A stretch of DNA of 56,134 nt, taken from an uncultured bacterium. Lineage in GTDB: Bacteria; Verrucomicrobiota; Lentisphaeria; Victivallales; UBA1829. The notes under the pieces are model-generated. The model did no database searches. It was given only the letters and a program-made list of their open reading frames with translations, and was not told the origin of the DNA. Below are positions 36,601 to 43,683 of this stretch, in pieces (the stretch's first letter is position 1; every line of letters begins with the position of its first letter). The DNA lies in contig URKJ01000035.1 in the NCBI GenBank assembly GCA_900548385.1, positions 1-56,134 on the forward strand, given 5' to 3'. The translations under genes and the position numbers were made by a program.

Positions 36601-36854
36601 CCGGCGTCCGGTTCGCCAATCAGGAGCGAACGATCCTTGAAAAAACTTCGACCGGCCGTCTTCTGCTCCGCAAGGCAAAAGCGGAGATCGAATTGAAACT
36701 CAAACGTCCGATGACGGTCACCGCCTGCAACATGATGGGCGAACCGGTCGGTACGGTCAACTCCACATTCCGCAGCGGCGTTCTGCGCTTCACCGCCGAC
36801 AACTCCGCATACAAAGGCGGCGCCGTCGCCTATCATCTTACCCCGGCAGACTGA
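33648..36854 (+). CDS. Large secreted clan GH-A glycoside hydrolase
   Basis: The 1,068-residue paralogue of the protein at 13537 has a signal peptide (MKFTCLLTSFLAAASLVCSA) and beta-sandwich modules to about residue 400, including RGGWTDQGAQND at 239-249. The barrel has NSVRFHHHDN, acid/base Asn621-Glu622 (VNLVNED) and nucleophile Glu763 (FMTEFNA). A C-terminal beta-rich domain follows. It should hydrolyse an extracellular or periplasmic polysaccharide by a retaining mechanism. The two giant enzymes share architecture but differ much in sequence, so substrates probably differ. SD AAGGAA precedes the ATG. Confidence 0.83.
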   Translation: MKFTCLLTSFLAAASLVCSAVSLPNSLKTEKQGAILWNGVKISHDVIYGKWQSARKEVPEIHRNNGKLTVTQTHIYPDSSGKGSISLTPLTENSFQLESKDEIPAGIKPNLRYLSLTVPVANAGKIIFSTPKGTREFRFPEKYGKMILGHFHQVSKAELFLKDGCRLVFHPGGKTVYLQDDRPFSKRPGQSETFSIRIWHSGDVFSCKMETLPVKNTLLDLTPVATRPVRDDIAEDCRGGWTDQGAQNDLRMFKPGNYSYRTIRFQVKKPNVIAVAGKKRSMPVEMRELDLPAGSKGKTLALFHTSAWTPRETALGELEIVYADTGVQHIPVRGGIDCGNWWGPGDLLNAKVAWTARNGTTNVGFYASVFPLTGTDPIRIRFKSSHPEAVWLIAGATLLDQEVKFENRVAKPKVMKADHEWMEMDFEHYTRKGSPLDFSFQSRNDAPAGKYGRAVPHPDGTLRFEKAPHKRLRIVGTNLCESAIYVSKAEAVKLADYIASMGINSVRFHHHDNGLVAKGSKVSTAIDPENLDRIEFLFAELKKRGIYITFDVYTSRRLLPGDNIPEMKQYPKLGSKTAVCLTRAGQDNLKTFARNWLTHRNPYTGMNWLEDPAIVFVNLVNEDTLTYNWQARKDFLGACFQRYAEKHRIADRTVSSGNIHFLRFLHEVQREDLGELERFMKEELKAAWPVTSCNYGDNAGILRIRNMFPVSDTHMYHEHPAFLKHAWSLPHAYSQTSMIPSNSYLPTGMICNRIFNKPFFMTEFNACAPNKYRAEDGPLMGAYSALHDITGIYRFNFNSSSRRFLQTKSMIVFESVNDPVMQLSDRIISLLFLRGDVRSATEKFAYTVPADLFSKHRDNGIPGAVPLRMIAQVGVQFEEEKTAKLPGYDRIGDERIRRKIAEFDRTGIAVSSTGELALDTRRNTFRAVTPRTEVFTLPKGDMNGNLFRVKNVSTYQTLAATALDGRTLADSASILIFQVSDVSQTGVRFANQERTILEKTSTGRLLLRKAKAEIELKLKRPMTVTACNMMGEPVGTVNSTFRSGVLRFTADNSAYKGGAVAYHLTPAD

Positions 36855-36865
36855 AACCGGAAATC

Positions 36866-36895
36866 CGGCGCTTCCCGCGTGGAGGGGAAGCGCCG
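36866..36895. terminator. Bidirectional hairpin between glycosidase and AraC genes
   Basis: CGGCGCTTCCC (36866-36876) pairs perfectly with GGGAAGCGCCG (36885-36895) over an 8-base loop. It lies in the 43-base gap between convergent genes, with ATTTAAA after the stem on the + strand. Confidence 0.6.
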
Positions 36896-36897
36896 AT

Positions 36898-37764
36898 TTA
36901 AAGATTCAGCTTTTTCCGCGCACCCGCCGGAGAAACGCCGAAATATTCCCGGAATACCCGCGAAAAATAGAACGGATCCCGGAAACCGAGCCGCGAGGAA
37001 ATTTCCTTCACCGACAGCTCCTCCATCTGCAGCAGATGATCCGCCAGCGTCATGCGGTACCGGAGCACATAGTTCTGCGGACTCTCATGCAGGACTTCCC
37101 GAAACATCCGGTTCAGAGTCGGAACGCTGCATCCGGCTCGTTTTGCAAGCTCCCCGCAGGAAAGTTCCGCTTCGGGATGACGCTGGATATGTTCCAGCAG
37201 CGGATCCAGCCTGCTGTGCGGAGTCCGGTCCGGCAGACGCCGCATATCCTCCATCGCACACTCCAGCAACTGATAGCAAATCCCCGAAACCTCCGGTTCG
37301 CTCCCGGAGGTCTTCGCATTCAGAAGCGCCAGCATCCGGTCGAACAGACCGCGGTAAGCCGTCATGGACGACACGCGGAACACATACGGGTGATACACCG
37401 ACAGCCGTTCCGCAAGAAGCGGAAGCAGAGAACCGCGGATCTCAAACGCAAACCGCTTCGATTCCGCCGCGGACGTGCTGAAAAAACGGAACCGTCTGCA
37501 CTGCGGAAGCAGCATCACCTCCCCCGCACGACAAACGTACCGCTCTCCGCCGGTCTCATATCCAAGTTCGCCCTCCGTCATGCACTCGATCAGCAGACAC
37601 GGGAAGTTGATCCGCTCCAGATACCAGTTTCCGCGCCGATGTGATTCATACAGACAGCGCGGCCACAGGTGTACCGCCGGAGAACTCTCGGAAAGCCATG
37701 TGCATGAATATGCCTCGACGATCGTTTTCTTATAATTCGGAGAACGCTGTTCCTGAAATTCCAT
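36898..37764 (-). CDS. AraC-family transcriptional regulator
   Basis: The 288-residue protein has an N-terminal sensor with a cupin-like segment (YVCRAGEVMLLPQ) and a C-terminal double helix-turn-helix (CGELAKRAGCSVPTLNRMFREVLHESPQNYV and VKEISSRLGFRDPFYFSRVFREYFGVSPAGAR). ATG 37764 has AGGAGG 8 bases upstream; the longer open frame would reach into the divergent GH13 gene. It shares an intergenic region with GH13 and probably activates it. It converges on the giant glycosidase, which could also be a target. Confidence 0.9.
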   Translation of the reverse strand: MEFQEQRSPNYKKTIVEAYSCTWLSESSPAVHLWPRCLYESHRRGNWYLERINFPCLLIECMTEGELGYETGGERYVCRAGEVMLLPQCRRFRFFSTSAAESKRFAFEIRGSLLPLLAERLSVYHPYVFRVSSMTAYRGLFDRMLALLNAKTSGSEPEVSGICYQLLECAMEDMRRLPDRTPHSRLDPLLEHIQRHPEAELSCGELAKRAGCSVPTLNRMFREVLHESPQNYVLRYRMTLADHLLQMEELSVKEISSRLGFRDPFYFSRVFREYFGVSPAGARKKLNL

Positions 37765-37805
37765 ATCCCAAACCTCCTGATCGGATTTGACAGTCCTTTG
37801 ATCGT

Positions 37806-37833
37806 AAAATACAGGTTTTTCCGGATTATTCAA
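37806..37833 (-). promoter_or_regulatory. Candidate promoter for the AraC gene
   Basis: On the minus strand TTGAAT (37828-37833), 16 bases, TATTTT (37806-37811), 42 bases before the ATG at 37764. It is back-to-back with the GH13 promoter. Confidence 0.5.
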
Positions 37834-37834
37834 C

Positions 37835-37863
37835 TTGAAAGCAAAGATTTTATGAACTATTTT
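37835..37863 (+). promoter_or_regulatory. Candidate promoter for GH13
   Basis: TTGAAA (37835-37840), 17 bases, TATTTT (37858-37863), 37 bases before the GH13 ATG. Its -35 box starts one base from the divergent -35 box, so one bound AraC dimer could affect both. Confidence 0.5.
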
Positions 37864-37900
37864 ATCCCGCACCCTGAAACAATAAAAAAGGAAACAGCTC

Positions 37901-39247
37901 ATGCAGACAAGCGCCCCCTCTCTCCGCCAATGGCCCGCTTACGCGGAAAAAGCCGTAATCTATCAGATCTTTCTACGCTCGTTCACACTGGAAGGAACCC
38001 TGAAAGCGGCGGAAAAACTGCTCCCGCATCTTGCCGGACTCGGAATCGACATCGTTTACCTCTGTCCGCCCGTTGTCGCCGATGACGACATGGATAAATC
38101 CCACTGGAGCGACCGTCAGAACAAATCCGGCTTTGAAAATCCCAAAAATCCGTACCGTCTCAAGGATTATTACCATATGGACCCCGAATACGGGACCGAT
38201 CAGGACCTGAAAGACTTTGTCGCGGCCGCTCACAGGCTCGGCATGAAAGCCCTGCTGGATCTCGTTTATTTCCACTGCGGCCCGAAAGCCGTATTTCTGG
38301 ACGAGCATCCGGAATATGTACAGCTGAACGACGACGGTTCCATCAAGTTCGGTCGTTGGCATTTCCCGATGCTCAATTTCGACAATCCGGAACTCCGCGA
38401 ATACCTCTGGCAGAATATGGAATATTTCATCCGCGATTTCGATTTTGACGGTTTCCGCTGTGACGTTTCCGGCATGATCCCCCTTGATTTCTGGGTGGAG
38501 GGACGACGCCGGATTGAATGTCTCAAACCCGGCGGCATCTTCATGCTCGCCGAAACGAACGGTAATCGCGAGGAACAGCTCGAAGCGTTCGATCTCTCCT
38601 ACGGTTTCATCAACGGACACAAAACCGTAGAGGTGATTGAGGGAAAACTTTCCGCAAAAGGTCTGCGCGATGTCATGACAGAAGAACGCAAGCGTCTCGA
38701 CGGCGCCCGCATCATCCGCAGTTTTGACAACCACGATATTGCCAGCGACCATTACGAGCTCCGCGCCGAACGCATCGCCCCCCTTGCCAAAACCAACGCC
38801 GCACTCGCCATGGATTTCGCCCTTGACGGCATCCCGTTCCTCTACAACGGACAGGAGATCGCCGACGGCCGGCGCCACAGTCTCTGGGGCAACCGCGATC
38901 ATGGTAAAAATCTTGTCATCGAATGGGAAAACGCCGTCACCGAACGCGGCAAAGCCCGGATGGCATATCTGAAAAACCTGATCGCTCTCCGGCGCTCGCT
39001 TCCCATTCTCACTCGCGGAAGTTTTGAATGGATCGACAATGACCGCGACGAATATGTTTTCTCTTTCCTGCGCAAACTGGACGGGAAAACCATGCTCTGC
39101 GCGTTCAATTTCAGCGGAGATCCGCAGACTGTACGGTTCACGCCGCCGCTTCCTCCGGCAGCGGAATTCCGGTTCAACGACGGAGCGGAACGTCGTGGCG
39201 ATGCTCTGCTTCTCGCTCCTTATGGAGTCGCATGGATGGAATATTGA
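37901..39247 (+). CDS. GH13 alpha-amylase family enzyme, cytoplasmic
   Basis: The 448-residue protein has the GH13 conserved regions: LGIDIVYLCPPV, DLVYFHCG (usually DxVxNH), nucleophile Asp in GFRCDVSGMIP, acid/base Glu in MLAETNG and the transition-state Asp in RSFDNHDI. A small C-terminal beta domain follows. There is no signal peptide, so it acts on imported alpha-glucosides. The short length and the tight YQIFLRSF start resemble glucosidase, maltase or transferase subfamilies more than secreted amylases. SD AAAGGAAA. It is divergent from an AraC gene. Confidence 0.88.
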   Translation: MQTSAPSLRQWPAYAEKAVIYQIFLRSFTLEGTLKAAEKLLPHLAGLGIDIVYLCPPVVADDDMDKSHWSDRQNKSGFENPKNPYRLKDYYHMDPEYGTDQDLKDFVAAAHRLGMKALLDLVYFHCGPKAVFLDEHPEYVQLNDDGSIKFGRWHFPMLNFDNPELREYLWQNMEYFIRDFDFDGFRCDVSGMIPLDFWVEGRRRIECLKPGGIFMLAETNGNREEQLEAFDLSYGFINGHKTVEVIEGKLSAKGLRDVMTEERKRLDGARIIRSFDNHDIASDHYELRAERIAPLAKTNAALAMDFALDGIPFLYNGQEIADGRRHSLWGNRDHGKNLVIEWENAVTERGKARMAYLKNLIALRRSLPILTRGSFEWIDNDRDEYVFSFLRKLDGKTMLCAFNFSGDPQTVRFTPPLPPAAEFRFNDGAERRGDALLLAPYGVAWMEY

Positions 39248-39278
39248 ACGGAATCCGGAATTATTTTTTAATAATCAC

Positions 39279-39306
39279 TTGCAAATTCCGTTTTTTATGG
39301 TACATT
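39279..39306 (+). promoter_or_regulatory. Promoter of the hydrogenase-maturation leader
   Basis: TTGCAA (39279-39284), 16 bases, TACATT (39301-39306). The box geometry (16-base spacer, GTACATT) resembles the proximal adhE promoter at 47313-47340. Confidence 0.6.
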
Positions 39307-39312
39307 GACTTT

Positions 39313-39467
39313 GATCCTGAGAACAAGGGATTTTCCCGCGTTTGAAGGAAAGCACAACAGAAATCGTTCTGATCCGCGAGGGTTCGCCCGAACGGGAAGG
39401 CGGTGACAGCCTGGATACGGAATCTCCTTATCCCCGCGTTCCTGCCCGGAACGCGGGGATTTTTATT
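39313..39467 (+). promoter_or_regulatory. Structured leader with intrinsic terminator (attenuator/riboswitch candidate)
   Basis: A leader of about 165 bases precedes the TM1266-like gene. It ends in a strong terminator: CCCCGCGTTCC (39432-39442), a 5-base loop, GGAACGCGGGG (39448-39458) and ATTTTTATT, 12 bases before a GGAGGA SD. Upstream are small hairpins (GGGATTTTCCC; CAGAAATCGTTCTG at 39358-39371; AGGC...GCCT; GGATA...TATCC). The block CCCGCGTT occurs twice (39335-39342 and 39433-39440), and either copy can pair with the terminator's second arm. This looks like transcription attenuation. I cannot match it to a known riboswitch class. Confidence 0.65.
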
Positions 39468-39480
39468 GGAGGATCCGTAT

Positions 39481-39738
39481 ATGGAAACACGCATCGCACT
39501 GGTCGGAATCATCGTGGAAGATCACGGCGAAACCGAAAAAATCAATCAGATCCTGCACGAATATGCCGGATTCATCATCGGGCGCATGGGCATTCCCTAT
39601 CGTCAGCAGGGCATTGCCATCATCAGCGTCGTGCTCGATGCCCCGCAGGATGCCATCAGCTCGCTTTCCGGAAAACTGGGAATGCTCAACGGCGTCAGCG
39701 CAAAAACAGTCTATTCCAGAAAAACCATTCAATCATAA
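39481..39738 (+). CDS. TM1266-like iron-only hydrogenase system regulator (ACT-like)
   Basis: The 85-residue protein begins METRIALVGIIVED and continues with GFIIGRMGIPYR, GIAIISVVLDAP and ISSLSGKLGML, the pattern of the small NikR-C/ACT-like family found with [FeFe]-hydrogenase maturation genes (TM1266 type). It probably senses a metabolite or metal and acts on hydrogenase gene expression, although its biochemistry is poorly known. SD GGAGGA precedes the ATG. It sits between a leader with a terminator and hydG, 18 bases upstream of the latter. Confidence 0.85.
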   Translation: METRIALVGIIVEDHGETEKINQILHEYAGFIIGRMGIPYRQQGIAIISVVLDAPQDAISSLSGKLGMLNGVSAKTVYSRKTIQS

Positions 39739-39756
39739 ATAAAAAGGAGTGCTGCG

Positions 39757-41175
39757 ATGTATAACCCGAAATCATCCAAAGCAACCGAATTCATCGACGA
39801 TCAGGAGATCCTCGACACCCTCGCCTACGCACAGGCAAACAAAAGCAACCGCGCGCTCATCGACTCTATTCTGGAAAAAGCCGCAACCTGCAAAGGGCTC
39901 ACGCACCGGGAAGCCGCCGTTCTTCTCGAATGCGATCTTGAAGACGAAAACAAGCGCATGTTTGAACTGGCGAAACAGATCAAACAGAGATTTTACGGCA
40001 ACCGCATCGTCATGTTCGCCCCGCTCTATCTTTCCAATTACTGCGTCAACGGCTGTACTTATTGTCCTTATCACTTCAAAAACAAGCACATCCGCCGCAA
40101 AAAACTTTCCCAGGAGGAGATCGCTCAGGAAGTGATCGCGCTTCAGGATATGGGCCACAAGCGGCTCGCGCTCGAAACAGGCGAAGACCCCGTCAACAAT
40201 CCGCTCGAATATGTTCTTGAAAGCATCAAAACCATCTACGGCATCAAACACAAAAACGGCGCCATCCGTCGCGTGAACGTCAACATCGCCGCAACGACGG
40301 TCGAAAACTACCGGAAACTCAAGGACGCCGGTATCGGAACCTATATTCTCTTTCAGGAAACTTACCACAAAAAAACGTATGAGGAACTGCATCCGACCGG
40401 CCCCAAACACGATTATGCCTGGCACACGGAGGCAATGGACCGCGCGATGGACGGCGGCATCGACGACGTCGGCTGCGGCGTGCTGTTCGGCCTCAATCTC
40501 TACCGTTACGATTTCGTCGGACTCCTCATGCACGCGGAACATCTCGAAGCAGCCAAAGGTGTCGGCCCGCACACGATCAGCGTCCCGCGCATCCGTGCCG
40601 CAGACGACATTGACCCGACCGCGTTTTCCAATGCGATCTCCGATGATATTTTTGAAAAGATCGTTGCCGTTCTCCGGATCGCGGTCCCCTATACCGGACT
40701 CATTATCTCGACCCGTGAATCCCAGGAGGCGCGCCGCCGCGTGCTGGCTCTCGGCGTATCGCAGATCAGCGGCGGCTCCCGGACCAGCGTCGGCGGCTAT
40801 GTCAAAGAGGAAACCAAAGAGGAAAACTCCGCGCAGTTCGATGTCAGCGACAACCGCACTCTTGACGAAGTCGTCAACTGGCTTCTGGAACTCGGTTACA
40901 TTCCGAGTTTCTGCACCGCCTGCTACCGCGAAGGACGCACCGGAGACCGCTTTATGAAACTCGTCAAATCCGGTCAGATCGCAAACTGCTGCCAGCCCAA
41001 CGCCCTTATGACTCTGAAAGAATATCTGGAAGATTACGCCTCTCCCGATACGAAAGCCAAAGGCGAAAAGGTCATCGCGGAAGAGCTGAACCGTATCCCG
41101 AACGAGAACGTCCGGCGGATCGCCGCAAAGCATCTGACCGAACTGCACGACGGCAAACGCGATTTCCGGTTCTGA
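39757..41175 (+). CDS. hydG: [FeFe]-hydrogenase H-cluster maturase HydG
   Basis: HydG is a radical-SAM tyrosine lyase that makes the CO and CN ligands of the H-cluster. The 472-residue sequence has the radical-SAM motif Cys96-x3-Cys100-x2-Cys103 (CVNGCTYC), LALETGEDP, and the C-terminal CxxC...C motif (CTACYREGRTGDRF, then ANCCQPNA) that holds the auxiliary cluster specific to HydG rather than ThiH. SD AAGGAG. hydE and hydF are not in this window. It should serve the two hydrogenases at 50452-55047. Confidence 0.96.
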   Translation: MYNPKSSKATEFIDDQEILDTLAYAQANKSNRALIDSILEKAATCKGLTHREAAVLLECDLEDENKRMFELAKQIKQRFYGNRIVMFAPLYLSNYCVNGCTYCPYHFKNKHIRRKKLSQEEIAQEVIALQDMGHKRLALETGEDPVNNPLEYVLESIKTIYGIKHKNGAIRRVNVNIAATTVENYRKLKDAGIGTYILFQETYHKKTYEELHPTGPKHDYAWHTEAMDRAMDGGIDDVGCGVLFGLNLYRYDFVGLLMHAEHLEAAKGVGPHTISVPRIRAADDIDPTAFSNAISDDIFEKIVAVLRIAVPYTGLIISTRESQEARRRVLALGVSQISGGSRTSVGGYVKEETKEENSAQFDVSDNRTLDEVVNWLLELGYIPSFCTACYREGRTGDRFMKLVKSGQIANCCQPNALMTLKEYLEDYASPDTKAKGEKVIAEELNRIPNENVRRIAAKHLTELHDGKRDFRF

Positions 41176-41178
41176 ACC

Positions 41179-41808
41179 GTGGACTCCGCCAAACATTACA
41201 CTCCGGCAGAAGAGAAAGCAAATATGCTGACTCATCTGCTGGGAATTGCCATCGTTGCCGGCGGCATGGCGCTGATGTTCCGCACCGTGTTCCACAGCGG
41301 AGCACGGCTGCTGATCGGCGCCGCGATCTTCGAATTCTGCCTGCTCGCGATGTACGGAGCCTCAACCCTGTATCATCTGACAAAAGACGGCGCCCGCAAA
41401 CAGTTCTGCCGCCGTCTTGACCACAGCGCAATCTATCTTCTGATCGCAGGGACTTATACGCCGATTCTTCTGACCGCCGTTCCGACGGCTCTCGGCGGAT
41501 GGGCGCTTGCCGTCATCTGGATCGCGGCGTCTGTCGGAATCGCACTCAAATTTTTCTTTCCCGGACGTTTTCACAAACTGGCGGTCGCGCTTTATCTGGT
41601 GATGGGATGGCTTTGCGTCCTGCTGATCCGGCAGATGATCGCCGGCATGACGCCGCAGGCTCTGGGATTTCTGATCGCCGGCGGCATCGTCTATACCGCC
41701 GGAGTCGGTTTTTATCTCTGCCGGAAACCGTTTGCACACGCGGTGTGGCATCTGTTCGTACTGACAGGCAGCATTCTTCACTTCTATGCGGTTCTGAATC
41801 TCGCCTGA
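41179..41808 (+). CDS. Hemolysin III / PAQR family membrane protein
   Basis: The 209-residue protein has seven predicted transmembrane segments and the conserved metal-site residues of the HlyIII/PAQR family: ANMLTHLLG near residue 17, YGASTLYH near residue 58, RLDHSAIYLLIAGTYTP near residue 82, and AVWHLFVLTGSILHFYAV at the C-terminus. GTG at 41179 keeps the conserved EEKAN segment; ATG 41224 is an alternative that would cut it. It starts 3 bases after hydG and ends 1 base before the convergent anti-sigma gene. Function in bacteria is unclear despite the name. Confidence 0.88.
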   Translation: MDSAKHYTPAEEKANMLTHLLGIAIVAGGMALMFRTVFHSGARLLIGAAIFEFCLLAMYGASTLYHLTKDGARKQFCRRLDHSAIYLLIAGTYTPILLTAVPTALGGWALAVIWIAASVGIALKFFFPGRFHKLAVALYLVMGWLCVLLIRQMIAGMTPQALGFLIAGGIVYTAGVGFYLCRKPFAHAVWHLFVLTGSILHFYAVLNLA

Positions 41809-41809
41809 C

Positions 41810-42667
41810 TCAACGTTTGACAAAATCGGCTTCGTAGAGAATCACGGAATCCGCATTCCCGGCAAACCGGTTCTGTTCCGGCTGCGGCTGAACTGGAGAC
41901 AGCAGGGAGTAACCGAGAGCTTTGCAGGTCTTCACAAACCGGACCGTCTGCATCTTCGTACCGCGGAAACGGACCGCGAACTGCCCCTCCCCTTCCTTGA
42001 AGCTCACTGCTTTTGACGGAATTCCGAGTGACTGGATCAGACTCATCAGGTTCTGGCGGAAATCCACGGAACGGGCGGGTACACTCCACACCTGATTGAC
42101 TTCGTCCGGAATGGGAACATAGTTTTCCGCAAGGTTGCCCTCCGGTGGATAAACCGCCGACGGGGTATTGGAAAAACTTGCGGCGGCAAGATCTGCCGCG
42201 TCGATCGAACCGAGTTTACGGAATGCGGGACTGACCGGATCGGGTACACCGAGTTCCGCTCCTGCCCCGGCACTCTGCGCCACACGCGGCGGCAGGACGG
42301 GAGCGCCGGAATCCGAATCCGCCATATCGTTCCAGATCATATAACCGACCACGCCGAGCACGGCGAACAGAGCCGCGACACGGGCGGGCATCAGCAGGCG
42401 GGAATAAAAGTTGAATTTGCGTTTCCGCGCGTCCTGTCTGGTGCGGATCCCGGCAAGAATGCGTTCGGAAATATCAGCCGGGGTCTCCTGCTCCAGCGCA
42501 AGTTTCAGGGTCCGGTCCAGTTGCTCCAGCTCTTTGAGATGAGTGCGGCAGGCGTCACACTCCCGGACATGGCGGAGAATCGTCTCCTCGGTGCATTCCC
42601 GGTCGAAAACGGCGGAAAGCGTCTCCGGTGTGGGGCATTTCATTTTTTCCGGCGTGGGGGATTCCAT
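41810..42667 (-). CDS. Membrane-anchored anti-sigma factor with zinc-finger motif
   Basis: The 285-residue protein has an N-terminal anti-sigma zinc-binding motif (HVRECDACRTH, about residues 33-43), one transmembrane helix at about residues 93-112 (VAALFAVLGVVGYMIW) and a periplasmic domain of about 170 residues with no clear match. It lies 66 bases downstream of an ECF sigma gene in the same direction, the usual order. It would hold the sigma factor at the membrane until an envelope signal is sensed. SD AAGGAG. The 3' end almost touches the convergent HlyIII gene. Confidence 0.86.
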   Translation of the reverse strand: MESPTPEKMKCPTPETLSAVFDRECTEETILRHVRECDACRTHLKELEQLDRTLKLALEQETPADISERILAGIRTRQDARKRKFNFYSRLLMPARVAALFAVLGVVGYMIWNDMADSDSGAPVLPPRVAQSAGAGAELGVPDPVSPAFRKLGSIDAADLAAASFSNTPSAVYPPEGNLAENYVPIPDEVNQVWSVPARSVDFRQNLMSLIQSLGIPSKAVSFKEGEGQFAVRFRGTKMQTVRFVKTCKALGYSLLSPVQPQPEQNRFAGNADSVILYEADFVKR

Positions 42668-42733
42668 AAACTCTTACTCCTTAAGCAACTGTGTATCCAA
42701 TACCATAGTATGACTCCGGAAACCGGAGCGGAA

Positions 42734-43357
42734 TCAGGGACGTGCAGAGCGGTCGAGGTTGAGAAGGTACGTTTTCAAAAGTTCCCTTCCCCGTGCGAGC
42801 CGTGATTTCACCGTTCCCACTTTGCATTCCAGCTGCTCCGCTATCTTTTCATACGGCATATCATTCACATGCCGCAGGATCATCGTTTCCCGGAGCGATT
42901 CCGGCAAAGCCTGCAAGCCTTTGAGAACGTGTTTCTCCATCTCGGCATTTTCCAGCTTTGTATCCGGCCTCAACCGCTCGTCGGGCAGCGCGATGACCTT
43001 GGTTTCCCCGGTTTCATCAACCGTTTCCGAAATACTTGTCATCAATCCCTCGCCGCGCCGGCGGTTCCAGTGGAACTTATTGCGCGACAGATTGATTACG
43101 ATCCGCTGCATCCAAGTTTCAAAACTGGAATCTCCGCGGAAATTGTCGAGTGCCCGGAAAGCCCGGACAAACGCATCCTGAACCACCTCTTCCGCATCCT
43201 GCTTCGAGCTCAGCAAGCCGTATGCCGTCCGGTAAAGTTTCGGCGCATACAATGTGACCAAACGGTCAAATGCCATTTTGTCACCGGCTTTGAAAGCCTG
43301 AATCAGCTGCGCGGTCTCGCGTATGATTTCATTATCCTTGTCTGCTGCTACTGGCAT
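42734..43357 (-). CDS. ECF (RpoE-like) RNA polymerase sigma factor
   Basis: The 207-residue protein has region 2 (LYAPKLYRTAYGLLSSKQDAEEVVQDAFVRAFRAL) and region 4 (LPESLRETMILRHVNDMPYEKIAEQLECKVGTVKSRLARGREL) of an ECF sigma. The lack of region 3 is typical. ATG 43357 has AAGGAAG upstream; a longer frame lacks support. The downstream gene is the partner anti-sigma. A predicted housekeeping-type promoter lies at 43472-43500, which would leave a leader of about 108 bases. The regulon is unknown. Confidence 0.93.
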   Translation of the reverse strand: MPVAADKDNEIIRETAQLIQAFKAGDKMAFDRLVTLYAPKLYRTAYGLLSSKQDAEEVVQDAFVRAFRALDNFRGDSSFETWMQRIVINLSRNKFHWNRRRGEGLMTSISETVDETGETKVIALPDERLRPDTKLENAEMEKHVLKGLQALPESLRETMILRHVNDMPYEKIAEQLECKVGTVKSRLARGRELLKTYLLNLDRSARP

Positions 43358-43471
43358 AAGACACTTCCTTCTTAAAAAAGTTCCCGTTTTTCCATTTTTC
43401 CAAAGAAAAATTTCTGTTCCGGCACGGGACGATAAGCGGACCACTACACATGCTCCTCCCCCTTAGACTGT

Positions 43472-43500
43472 AACATACTGTGAAAAAAACAGTTTTTCAA
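43472..43500 (-). promoter_or_regulatory. Candidate promoter for sigma/anti-sigma operon
   Basis: On the minus strand TTGAAA (43495-43500), 17 bases, TATGTT (43472-43477). The -35 overlaps a perfect palindrome, GTTTTTCA-AGT-TGAAAAAC (43492-43510), a possible operator. Confidence 0.5.
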
Positions 43501-43604
43501 GTTGAAAAACGGAAAAATCATCGTGAAACATCATGGATGTTAGCCGGTTTTACTCTTAAAAAAAATGTAAAAAAAACTTTCCGGCAATCTTTCCGCGCAA
43601 AACT

Positions 43605-43633
43605 TTGATTTCTTCGTGAAACGAGTGTATAGT
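43605..43633 (+). promoter_or_regulatory. Sigma-70 promoter for GH36-crcB-trmL
   Basis: TTGATT (43605-43610), 17 bases, TATAGT (43628-43633), 50 bases before the GH36 ATG at 43684. Confidence 0.65.
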
Positions 43634-43683
43634 ATAGGGAATAACTTTAAAATAAATATAGTAAAATGAAAAGGACAGCAGCT

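Noticed and set aside
39313..39380. TPP riboswitch, because of CCTGAGA and CTGATCCGCGAGGG.
   Set aside because: The order, spacing and paired stems of the TPP aptamer do not fit, and the downstream genes are not thiamine genes.
39313..39431. Cobalamin riboswitch, because of GGGAAGGCGGTGACAGCC followed by GGATAC.
   Set aside because: The B12 box hairpin (CAGG...CCTG) and the core CCCGCNACTGT are absent; the likeness is limited to a few short words.
39757..41175. ThiH instead of HydG.
   Set aside because: The C-terminal CxxC...C cluster motif and the hydrogenase-linked neighbour favour HydG.
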